Source of the DNA: Halolactibacillus halophilus | GTDB taxonomy: Bacteria > Bacillota > Bacilli > Bacillales > Amphibacillaceae | Length of the DNA stretch: 64,000 nucleotides | Assembly (NCBI RefSeq): GCF_900115605.1 | Contig: NZ_FOXC01000003.1 | Coordinates: 1-64,000, forward strand | Direction of reading: 5' to 3' | Notes under the pieces: generated by a model | Databases searched by the model: none | Told to the model about the DNA's origin: nothing | What the model saw: only the letters and a program-made list of their open reading frames with translations | In this document: piece after piece, positions 1 to 9,053 of the stretch | Numbering within the stretch: the stretch's first letter is position 1 | How the letters are laid out: every line of letters starts with the position of its first letter | Made by a program: the position numbers and the translations under genes

Positions 1-730
1 GACAAATAATTGAATATTTCCGCATAAGTCTCTGAACCTTTTTACGATTAACGATAATCTTTAACTTGTTATAGAAGTACATGACGATGCCACGATATCC
101 TTTATCATATTTGCGGTAATGATAAGCTTGTTCAATTTGCTTTTTCCACATGAGATCCATCGTTTCATTCGCTTCTCTTTGATCAGCGCTGTTGAGGTAA
201 TTGTAGTAGCCAGAACGCGACACACCTAGTAGATCACACGCATCAACAATCGTTCCTGTATAGGAGCCATTTGTTTTCATGTGATGGATACGTTCGAAAA
301 CATCACTTGGACGTTCGCTTCTTTCTTGCCTCCTTTCGCTCCATTCTGATTTTTTTAACAGATTATTCTCTTCTTCCAAAAGCGTGATCTTCGATTGTAA
401 CTTCTCAATCTGTTGTTCCGGCGTTAAGGCAGATTTTCTAGGGCGACCTAAGTTTTCAACCCGCGTATCTTTTAGAGCGGACACCCCATGTTCACGATAC
501 TTATTTCGCCATTTCTTGGCGAATGATTTCATTCTGTAATCGCCCAGTACCTCTGGATCAAATCCTGATTCAGAGAAGATTTCTTTCATTGTTAAACCGT
601 TGAGCGATTCTGACACAAAATGTTGTTTAAACTCATCCGTGTAAGTAATACTTTTATCTGATACTCTTTTGACATAAGGATTAGATGCAAGTGTTTGTAT
701 CTGTTCATGTGTGAATGTTCGTTTCGCCAT
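1..730 (-). CDS. IS3-family transposase, OrfA and OrfB fused in one frame (partial)
   Basis: The reading frame opens at MAKRTFTHEQIQ and stays open to the window edge, giving 243 residues. The first 125 residues are an OrfA-type part: a helix-turn-helix region and a leucine-rich coiled-coil end (LEEENNLLKK). The frame then runs straight into an OrfB start: a helix-turn-helix with LGVSRSGYYNYLN and then YDKGYRGIVMYFYNKLK, which leads into the DDE integrase core outside the window. In most IS3 elements these two parts are separate frames joined by programmed -1 slippage. Here a run of seven A (350-356 on the + strand as T) lies exactly at the junction but the frame is continuous. The start has an AGGGTG site just upstream. 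Family call is firm; whether the element is active cannot be seen. Confidence 0.85.
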   Translation of the reverse strand, partial: MAKRTFTHEQIQTLASNPYVKRVSDKSITYTDEFKQHFVSESLNGLTMKEIFSESGFDPEVLGDYRMKSFAKKWRNKYREHGVSALKDTRVENLGRPRKSALTPEQQIEKLQSKITLLEEENNLLKKSEWSERRQERSERPSDVFERIHHMKTNGSYTGTIVDACDLLGVSRSGYYNYLNSADQREANETMDLMWKKQIEQAYHYRKYDKGYRGIVMYFYNKLKIIVNRKKVQRLMRKYSIIC

Positions 731-790
731 AAGTAGCACCCTTTCTGCATGAAGTATGGAACGGGCTTGATGAAGTTGGCGAATATCGTG

Positions 791-857
791 ACCCAGTGTG
801 TATTGACTGTCAAAAGAAGAAGCGACAGCGACTTTTGATAGTCAATACACACTGGGT
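791..857. repeat. Long inverted repeat (26-bp arms) upstream of the transposase
   Basis: Bases 791-816 and 832-857 are reverse complements at 25 of 26 positions, with a 15-base loop. Weaker pairing continues outward: GGGCTTGA near 763 can pair with TCAAGCCC near 875-882. On the transposase strand this lies in the leader between the element end and the start codon, so it would form a very stable mRNA hairpin. Confidence 0.8.
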
Positions 858-917
858 TATCATGAAGAAGCCACTTCAAGCCCACTGATTGTGATTTGAT
901 TTGAGTATAACAAAACA

Positions 918-961
918 GACCCTAAAGAGGGGACTTTTTTTAGTGTCCATTCTTTAGGGTC
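918..961. repeat. Palindromic element, copy 1 (probable IS end)
   Basis: GACCCTAAAGA (918-928) pairs with TCTTTAGGGTC (951-961), and GGAC (931-934) with GTCC (945-948) inside. It has a near copy at 51168-51227, where no transposase is present. It also follows the end of the TraB gene and could act as a terminator for it. Confidence 0.75.
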
Positions 962-1029
962 CATTTTAGTGTGTCGGTGCTGCCTTTCTTATAACTATGA
1001 ACTTTTTTTGTCATGTTTATCAATCGCTA

Positions 1030-2250
1030 TTAAAAGATGTTTTCAATAAATAGCCGAATGACATCTGTACTTGCAATAATGGTACCGAGTGTTGAGCCTA
1101 AGTTAGCTAACATAACCACAAGCAAAATACGTGTCACTTTATTTTGCCAAAAACCTTTCACAGTATACACATCATCACTAAGCGCTTCGAAATCACTCAC
1201 TTTCGGTTTTTTCACGTAGGCTTGAACAAGTCCACTGACCCAACCTGCGGCCATTAATGGATTGAGTGATGTAATCGGGGCGGCCACCAGTGCTGAGAGA
1301 ACAGCAAGCGGGTGTCCGAAAGCAAGCGCTGTTCCAAGGGCTGAGAAGAGACCGTTCCAAATGAGCCAACTCATTACTTGATCGGTTCCTGCCTCTGGAT
1401 TCATAATAAATGTTGCGAGTATCATTAAAACAATCCCAACCGGAATACCCCAGGCAATTCGTTTAGGCCATTTTGATTTTTTAGGGACTTTATTTAACTG
1501 CTTTAAATCATGATCTTTTTTAATTTCTTCGGTAATACCTGGCACGTGGGCAGCACCTAAGACTGCGACAACCTTGTCGCCTTTCGCCCGTTTAATTTTT
1601 TCGGCTAAGTATTGATCTCGTTCATCGATAAGCGGCGTTTTTAGGCGCGGAAAATGTTCGGTAAACTCATCAAGAATCGCACCAATTGCATCTTGACTTT
1701 TCATCTTTTCTAACTCTTCTTCTGTGATAGATTCATTAGAAAAAATACCAGCCATCACTTGTGTCAGTAACATGAACTTTCCCTTTGTTCCAACATTACC
1801 CCAAATACGTGAGAAGGTGATTTGGATATTACGGTCCGCAAGGACAAGTTCTGCGCCAACGTCTTCAGCCGACTTAATGCCCTGCATCATCTCTTGACCC
1901 GCCTCAATATTAAATTGCTTAGCCATCCGCTTTTGGAAAGAGGAAATTGCTAAATTCATTAACAATAGTGTAGCTTTCTTATCTTTAATAACCTTAAAGA
2001 TGTCCATCTTCTTCCACTTATCGCTGTCCATCATCGATTGATAGCGTTGTTCATCTAATTCAATACATACCGCATCTGGTTGTTCGCGTTCAATAACTGC
2101 TTTTACTTCATCCGCACTCGTTTTAGACACGTGGGCTGTTCCAATCAGTATGTAGGTTTTACCTTCTTGTTCAATTCTAACGACAGTATTCGCCTGGTCA
2201 TCAGATGTTATTTCTGCTTGTTCAGATGTTGCTAATTGATCTGTATCCAT
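1030..2250 (-). CDS. TraB/PrgY family membrane protein (TraB/GumN domain)
   Basis: This 406-residue protein has the TraB/GumN signature near the N terminus (YILIGTAHVSKTSADEV, then CIELDEQRY), and a second conserved GAAHVPGI block near residue 235. These histidine-containing motifs define the family that includes enterococcal pheromone-shutdown protein PrgY and eukaryotic TRABD. The last 140 residues hold about four hydrophobic segments, so the catalytic-like domain is anchored in the membrane by its C terminus. The start follows GAGGTAGGA at good spacing. Many Firmicutes carry a stand-alone copy with no plasmid link, and nothing here suggests conjugation. The substrate of this protein is unknown; a peptidase-like role is only proposed for the family. 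Confidence 0.85.
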   Translation of the reverse strand: MDTDQLATSEQAEITSDDQANTVVRIEQEGKTYILIGTAHVSKTSADEVKAVIEREQPDAVCIELDEQRYQSMMDSDKWKKMDIFKVIKDKKATLLLMNLAISSFQKRMAKQFNIEAGQEMMQGIKSAEDVGAELVLADRNIQITFSRIWGNVGTKGKFMLLTQVMAGIFSNESITEEELEKMKSQDAIGAILDEFTEHFPRLKTPLIDERDQYLAEKIKRAKGDKVVAVLGAAHVPGITEEIKKDHDLKQLNKVPKKSKWPKRIAWGIPVGIVLMILATFIMNPEAGTDQVMSWLIWNGLFSALGTALAFGHPLAVLSALVAAPITSLNPLMAAGWVSGLVQAYVKKPKVSDFEALSDDVYTVKGFWQNKVTRILLVVMLANLGSTLGTIIASTDVIRLFIENIF

Positions 2251-2332
2251 ATTTAAATCCTACCTCTTTTTCTGTCTTATCTTTCTAGTATAACTTATCT
2301 CACAGCTATATGGCTAAAGAAACCTACCTAAA

Positions 2333-2374
2333 AATTTAAAAAAGGTGAGTAAGCATCTGCTCAATCACCTTTTC
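2333..2374 (-). terminator. Rho-independent terminator
   Basis: On the minus strand AAAGGTGATTGAGCA pairs with TGCTTACTCACCTTT and runs into a T tract. It follows the remnant chemoreceptor gene. Confidence 0.75.
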
Positions 2375-2394
2375 GATAGAAGCAACAAGTATTA

Positions 2395-2646
2395 TTACAA
2401 CTTAAACTGTTCAACAATCCGCTTCATTTGGACAACTAAAGCTGATAACGCCGTGGCACCTGCTGTTATATTATTCATTGACCCACTCACTTCTTGACTA
2501 GAAGCAGAGGTTTCTTCAACACCAGCTGCTGATTGTTCAGAAATAGTGGCGATTTCCTCAACCTTAGATAAGAGTTTTTTACTTCGGTCGGACATCTCAT
2601 TTAATGCGAGCGAAATCGCATCAATACCAGTAGCCGATTGCTTTTT
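2395..2646 (-). pseudogene. Remnant of a methyl-accepting chemotaxis protein (C-terminal tail)
   Basis: The frame encodes the last 80 or so residues of a chemoreceptor signalling domain: NEMSDRSKKLLSKVEEIA, then ISEQSAAGVEETSASSQEVS, ending VEQFKL. This is the end of the MA coiled-coil hairpin. Upstream the homology stops at an in-frame TGA (2647-2649); the hairpin tip, HAMP and sensory parts are missing. An internal ATG exists but has no proper ribosome site, so I judge it a 5'-deleted pseudogene. The original terminator is still in place behind it. Confidence 0.75.
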
Positions 2647-2770
2647 TCAGTCCACCTACTACTCAAAAGAGATACATAATTCTTCTTGCCTTTGTTATAC
2701 TAGTTAAATAATCATTTAACGATTAAAAATGGACGTAATAATTATAATATAACTTCAAAGGAGATCAACG

Positions 2771-4027
2771 ATGACGGAAGAATATATTTCTACAGCTACA
2801 ATACTGGATGCTTTTAGGCGGGACTTGGAAGCAAAAAAGTTAACAACGAAAACGATTGATAAGCATATGATTAACGCAGAGAATTTTTATGAGTTTATCG
2901 AAGATGATCAAATGGAACCGCCCCACTATTATGATGTATTGATCTTATCCTTTCTAGGCGACTACTACATTAGAAAATACTTATTCAGCGCCAAAAGTGA
3001 TGTTGGTCCGTATTTGGCGACGTTTAAAAAGCTCGCCAATACACTTAGTAATCACAACTGGATCTCATCAGAAGAAAAAACAGCTATTAAAGACTTATGT
3101 AAAGAGAAAGCATTCTTTATGCACCGGTTTGATACATTTCAAACAACACGTGATTTTCTCGACTGGACGTTTAAAAATGATCCACATCTTTATCATCAGC
3201 CAACAATGAATCATAAGAATAATCATGAAGCAGCAAGCGCGCTTGATGTCGACGACTTACTTGTGGCCCCGTTAAAAACAATTGAATTTGACCAACCACC
3301 CTTTTTTGATATGTTTAATGCTTTTCTTAATGTGCTCAGTCAAAAACAACGTCACAAAGTTACCAATGGTACCCAGCATTTAACGCGTGCCTTTTGGAAA
3401 GACTTTGATGATATGAACGACTTCAATTTTTTCAAAAAGCCAACCTTAAACCAGCGAGATATTCCTTGTTTCCACCTGTTGTATACATTTGCGGAGGCCG
3501 GTGATTTTTTCATTATTGATGGGAATAACTTAATTCCGACCGATTTCGTCACTGACTACTTGAATGCTGAAATAGAAGCACAAGTGGCTTATGTAATGGA
3601 AGTCTTCTGGCATGGTGTTGACTGGCGATTATTAGATGATCACAATGGTAAGCATCTGCTTGACGCACTCCAAGTAGACCGGAATAACTTTGCTGAGATA
3701 CTGAGTACGTTCCCACCAGGCGAAGCAATCACAGCGGACCAGCCATTGTTCAAACCACTCTTTGGCTACACATCTCATCTACGCCCGACTTTGGATAGCT
3801 TCTTTTTAGACGTTTTACCTGCCTTTGAACCATTCGGTTTGTTGAAGCTTGATTATCATTATTTCAGCCCGGTAAACACGGTAACTTTTAAAGAACTATC
3901 AGCGATCACAGTTACTCCACTTGGGCATATCTTCTTCTCTATTTTCAAGGACATGGCTGATGCGTTCGATGATGATGATGATGACGATGAAGACGACTTT
4001 TTCCGTTTGATTCTCGATTCACTGTAA
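2771..4027 (+). CDS. Protein of unknown function with acidic tail
   Basis: I do not recognise this 418-residue protein. The start is well supported by AAAGGAG eight bases upstream, and a terminator follows the stop. The first 60 residues (ILDAFRRDLEAKKLTTKTID, then NAENFYEFI) resemble the helical core-binding domain of tyrosine recombinases, but no catalytic R-H-R-Y domain follows. The rest is rich in Phe, Asp and Leu with no membrane segments. Near the C terminus is a run of Asp/Glu (ADAFDDDDDDDEDDFFR), followed by a short hydrophobic end. It is flanked by a decayed chemoreceptor and a small membrane-protein gene, neither of which hints at a role. Real gene, function open. Confidence 0.8.
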   Translation: MTEEYISTATILDAFRRDLEAKKLTTKTIDKHMINAENFYEFIEDDQMEPPHYYDVLILSFLGDYYIRKYLFSAKSDVGPYLATFKKLANTLSNHNWISSEEKTAIKDLCKEKAFFMHRFDTFQTTRDFLDWTFKNDPHLYHQPTMNHKNNHEAASALDVDDLLVAPLKTIEFDQPPFFDMFNAFLNVLSQKQRHKVTNGTQHLTRAFWKDFDDMNDFNFFKKPTLNQRDIPCFHLLYTFAEAGDFFIIDGNNLIPTDFVTDYLNAEIEAQVAYVMEVFWHGVDWRLLDDHNGKHLLDALQVDRNNFAEILSTFPPGEAITADQPLFKPLFGYTSHLRPTLDSFFLDVLPAFEPFGLLKLDYHYFSPVNTVTFKELSAITVTPLGHIFFSIFKDMADAFDDDDDDDEDDFFRLILDSL

Positions 4028-4033
4028 CAAAAA

Positions 4034-4066
4034 AAGCGCTAAACCATCTGGTTTAGCGCCTTTTCT
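4034..4066 (+). terminator. Rho-independent terminator
   Basis: GCGCTAAACC (4036-4045) pairs with GGTTTAGCGC (4050-4059), followed by CTTTTCT. It sits directly behind the 418-residue gene and its A-rich left flank would also serve the minus strand. Confidence 0.85.
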
Positions 4067-4109
4067 ATTAATTCAAACTTCACTTACCTATCTACGATAA
4101 AGCGTAAAG

Positions 4110-4220
4110 TTAGTCTTTTAGTTTATTGGCCTGTTCTTCGGCCCACTTATATCTTGCAGTCCACCCCCAAATACTTGACCCTACTAAAATAATACCTAGT
4201 CCAACATATACATAAGTCAC
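4110..4220 (-). CDS. Small single-span membrane protein (36 residues)
   Basis: A GTG start at 4220 lies seven bases behind a full AAAGGAG site and opens 36 codons ending in TAA. The product has a short N-terminal tail, one hydrophobic span (YVGLGIILVGSSIWGW, residues 5-20) and a charged helix (RYKWAEEQANKLKD). It stands alone between a terminator and the P-type ATPase gene, all reading away from the 418-residue gene. The strong ribosome site and clean membrane topology make it a credible gene despite its size. Function unknown; it could be a regulatory subunit for a membrane protein. Confidence 0.65.
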   Translation of the reverse strand: MTYVYVGLGIILVGSSIWGWTARYKWAEEQANKLKD

Positions 4221-4302
4221 GTTGATCCACTCCTTTTTGTCATATTAAAATCAATGATACAAATATACCCTTAATACCAGAATATCTAATTCATTACTTT
4301 TG

Positions 4303-6954
4303 CTACTGCCGCTTAAATACGCGGTGAGTCAATAGCTTTTCAATTTCAACGATAACAAAGACGCCAAGGCCAATTATCACCGGATAGAACCACTCTTGAA
4401 CTGAGATGGGGCGCAAGTCGAGCGCCACTTGCATAAATGGTACATATGTCACCAGTAGTTGGACGATAATCAAGATAGCGGACACAATAAAGGCTGCTTT
4501 ATTTTTAAAGAAGTCTTTGTTTATACTAATGTGTCGTTCATTTCGTACATTAAACATATGAAACAGTTGAGCAAAGACGAGCGCATGTAACGTAATCGTA
4601 CTAACATTTTCTTGGCCGTATTGTTCAATCCAGTGCGGATAAAGTAACAAGATCGACCCACCAATTAATAGTGCCACAAACACAATCCGGAACATGTAAT
4701 AAGGGCTCAGTAAACGTTCAGTTGACTTTCTCGGCGGTTTTTCCATTGTTCCCCGTTCAATCGGTTCAAAGGCCAATGCTAAGGCGACGGTCACGGCTGT
4801 CACCATATTTACATAAAGAATTTGTACCGCTGAGAGCGGCATGGTAATCCCTAACAGTAAGGCCGCCATCACAAGAAAAGCTTCGGCGCCGTTGGTCGGT
4901 AAAATAAATAAAATGGTTTTCTTTAAGTTATCATACACACGCCGGCCTTCCTTTACGGCGTTAACAATCGTTTTAAAATTATCATCGACAAGGACCATTT
5001 CTGATGCTTCTTTAGCGACCTCTGTCCCTTTAATCCCCATCGCGACGCCAATATCGGCGCGCTTCAGTGCTGGTGCATCATTGACCCCGTCTCCGGTCAT
5101 CGCACTAATTTCACCGTTTGTTTGGAGTGCTTCAACGAGTTGTAATTTATTTTTAGGACTCGTTCGAGCAAAGACATCGACTTGCCTGACAATCTCACAT
5201 CTTTCTTCATCCGTCATCGCATCAAGGTCACGACCTTCAACAACTACATCACGACCGGTTAAGTCCATCTGTTTAGCAATTGCAAGTGCGGTGTCTTTAT
5301 GGTCACCAGTAATCATCTTAACGGTGATCCCTGCTTGTTTACATGCTTTAATTGCTTCAATTGCTTCTTCACGGGGCGGATCAATAATCCCCGCAAGACC
5401 AAGTAATGTCATTCCTTCAGTGACATTCTCATGACCAATGGCTTCTGTTTCCTTATTGACCACTTTTACTGCCGCTGCAATCACCCGCTCTCCTCGAGCC
5501 GTCCGCTCTTTCATTTGTTGTTCCCAGTAATTACGTTCGTCTGAGCCTTCTTTTAAACCAGCCATATCAAATACCCGATCAGGCGCACCTTTTAAGTAAA
5601 TCTTCTTTTCCCCTTCTTCTTCGACGAGTGCCGCCATATATTTATAAGAGGAATCAAATGGAATCTTTGACTGCATTGTGAGTTTCTTAATATGTTGGTC
5701 AGCTTTATCTGCCAATGTCACAAGGCAACCTTCGGTCGGTTCCCCCTGGACAATCCACTGGTTATCTTTTTCAATCACATCTGACTCGTTTACCGTTTTA
5801 ACCGCCGTTAGAAAACTTAACAGTGCAGGGTAGTCAGCTACGGCGATCTTCGCATCTTTATGGCGCAATTCACCCGTAGGTTCATATCCTGTGCCAGATA
5901 CATCAAACTGGTTATCTTCTGTCACGACGGTCGTAACCGTCATCTCATTTTTTGTAAGTGTGCCCGTTTTATCTGAACAAATCACCGTCACTGCCCCGAG
6001 TGTTTCAACAGACGGGAGCGTGCGCATAATTGCCTTATTATCTGCCATCGATTGGACACCTAACGCTAAAATAATCGATAAAATAGCGGGTAAGCCTTCC
6101 GGAATAGCCGCCACCATTAAGCCAATCACAGATAGCAAGAGCTCTTGCCAGTCATATTGATGAAATACAAGACCAAATCCGAAGAGAACTACCGCGAGGA
6201 TGACAATGACAACCGAAATCAACTTACCGAAATCATTCGTTTGTTTAAGGAGAGGCGTTTTAATCTCCTCAACGTCTTGCATCGATTGATTGATTTGACC
6301 AATCTCTGTATTTTCACCCGTAGCAACAACGATTCCTCGTCCAGTTCCTTGTGAGAGCGACGTCCCGGAAAACAACATATTAACCCGGTCGCCTAGTACC
6401 GCCTCATCATCTAATACCATTGTTTCTTTTTTAACAGACGTTGACTCCCCGGTTAGAGATGCTTCTTCTGCCTTTAGGTGATCAGCTTCCACGAGACGGA
6501 TATCCGCCGGCACTTTATCACCTGCTTTAACTAAAACAACATCACCCGGAACAAGGTCTTCCGCTTCGATATCATGGCGTTTTCTCTCGCGAACAACGGT
6601 CGCATGTAGCGACAACATGTTTTTGATCCCGTCGAGGGCTTTTTCTGCTTTTCCTTCTTGAATATAACCAATTAAGGCATTGATGACAGCGACAAGAATA
6701 ATTACAATTGTATCAATATAGTGGCCTAGGATAAACGTCACCACCGCTGCCACGAGTAAAATATAAATTAAGACATCGTGGAAGTGTTTAATAAATTTTA
6801 ACCACTCAGGTGTCTTTTCTTGTTCAGGTAGTTTATTCTTTCCATAATACTCACGCTTTTCTGTGACTTCACGTTGGACTAACCCTTCTTCACGGTCGGT
6901 TTCTAATTGTTTTTCGATTGCGTCCAAATCTAAGCTAAACCATTGCCTACTCAT
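4303..6954 (-). CDS. P2-type cation-transporting ATPase
   Basis: This 883-residue protein has the full P-type ATPase set: an N-terminal cation-ATPase domain, actuator loop TGES, PEGLPA in membrane helix 4, phosphorylation site DKTGTLTKNEMT, KGAPD in the nucleotide domain, TGDGVNDAP hinge, and about ten membrane helices including four at the C terminus. The PEGL motif and length match Ca2+/Mn2+ pumps. However, helix 6 reads YVNMVTAVTVALALAFEP, so the Asp that binds Ca2+ in SERCA and PacL (as in NLVTDGLPA) is absent. This variant is common in a bacterial subgroup whose ion is not settled. I prefer the ATG at 6954, which has AGAAGGTG upstream, to the one at 6972, which has no ribosome site. Confidence 0.9.
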   Translation of the reverse strand: MSRQWFSLDLDAIEKQLETDREEGLVQREVTEKREYYGKNKLPEQEKTPEWLKFIKHFHDVLIYILLVAAVVTFILGHYIDTIVIILVAVINALIGYIQEGKAEKALDGIKNMLSLHATVVRERKRHDIEAEDLVPGDVVLVKAGDKVPADIRLVEADHLKAEEASLTGESTSVKKETMVLDDEAVLGDRVNMLFSGTSLSQGTGRGIVVATGENTEIGQINQSMQDVEEIKTPLLKQTNDFGKLISVVIVILAVVLFGFGLVFHQYDWQELLLSVIGLMVAAIPEGLPAILSIILALGVQSMADNKAIMRTLPSVETLGAVTVICSDKTGTLTKNEMTVTTVVTEDNQFDVSGTGYEPTGELRHKDAKIAVADYPALLSFLTAVKTVNESDVIEKDNQWIVQGEPTEGCLVTLADKADQHIKKLTMQSKIPFDSSYKYMAALVEEEGEKKIYLKGAPDRVFDMAGLKEGSDERNYWEQQMKERTARGERVIAAAVKVVNKETEAIGHENVTEGMTLLGLAGIIDPPREEAIEAIKACKQAGITVKMITGDHKDTALAIAKQMDLTGRDVVVEGRDLDAMTDEERCEIVRQVDVFARTSPKNKLQLVEALQTNGEISAMTGDGVNDAPALKRADIGVAMGIKGTEVAKEASEMVLVDDNFKTIVNAVKEGRRVYDNLKKTILFILPTNGAEAFLVMAALLLGITMPLSAVQILYVNMVTAVTVALALAFEPIERGTMEKPPRKSTERLLSPYYMFRIVFVALLIGGSILLLYPHWIEQYGQENVSTITLHALVFAQLFHMFNVRNERHISINKDFFKNKAAFIVSAILIIVQLLVTYVPFMQVALDLRPISVQEWFYPVIIGLGVFVIVEIEKLLTHRVFKRQ

Positions 6955-8683
<1,729 letters not shown>

Positions 8684-8709
8684 TTCATCCACTCTTTAAA
8701 CATCTATAT

Positions 8710-8747
8710 AAAGAACCCAACCATTTACGTGGTTGGGTTTCTTTTTA
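8710..8747 (+). terminator. Rho-independent terminator of gdhA
   Basis: AAAGAACCCAACC pairs with GGTTGGGTTTCTTT around a short loop, followed by T residues. Confidence 0.9.
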
Positions 8748-8896
8748 TGGGCTTTTCTATTAAAACTGTCTCACTCTAACCTTATTGCTTCCTACTTTCT
8801 TTTTAGATAGTCAAACACACTAAATTTTTAATCCGCATTAACTTTATCGGAATTATATGTTATAATATTTTCAATACGGTGAACGGAGTGATATAA

Positions 8897-8986
8897 ATGA
8901 AACGCATCCCTATTATTGATATTCGAAGTTTTATTTTATTATTAATACTCGTACTGATCGTTAGTTTTGTACGCTTGTATAGTTAA
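8897..8986 (+). CDS. Tiny membrane protein (29 residues)
   Basis: An ATG behind CGGAGTG opens 29 codons. The product begins MKRIPIIDIRSF, has one hydrophobic span of about 14 residues (ILLLILVLIVSFV) and ends RLYS. Basic residues at both ends fit a single membrane helix. It is followed at 28 bases by a terminator, so it forms a complete small transcription unit. Function unknown. It might be a small-protein regulator or a toxin-like peptide, but no antisense RNA partner is obvious. Confidence 0.55.
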   Translation: MKRIPIIDIRSFILLLILVLIVSFVRLYS

Positions 8987-9013
8987 AAACGCTTCCCAAT
9001 ATTAACCCATATG

Positions 9014-9044
9014 AATAGGCGGTCGAATAGCTCAACCGCCTATT
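9014..9044. terminator. Bidirectional terminator
   Basis: AATAGGCGGT (9014-9023) pairs with ACCGCCTATT (9035-9044). It lies between the converging tiny membrane-protein gene and the neopullulanase gene. Confidence 0.85.
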
Positions 9045-9053
9045 TATTATAAA

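Larger units (their letters stand above)
1..967 (-). mobile_element. IS3-family insertion sequence, 5' part (runs off the window)
   Basis: A transposase gene reading off the left edge is preceded, on its own upstream side, by a long hairpin (791-857) and a palindrome (918-961). The palindrome has a close second copy at 51168-51227. I take the palindrome as the probable terminal region of the element, since TraB begins soon after it, but the exact outer boundary cannot be fixed because the other end is outside the window. The boundary near 961-967 is an estimate. Confidence 0.6.

Noticed and set aside
592-885. 97-codon open frame over the transposase start and leader
   Set aside because: It overlaps the transposase in another frame and is generated by the hairpin region; no ribosome site or family resemblance.
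1030-2250. TraB as evidence for a conjugative plasmid region
   Set aside because: No other transfer genes are present; TraB/PrgY-like proteins are common on chromosomes.
4841-5434. 197-codon open frame on the + strand inside the P-type ATPase gene
   Set aside because: Antisense to a strongly conserved ATPase region; Ser/Thr/Ile-rich shadow with no ribosome site.
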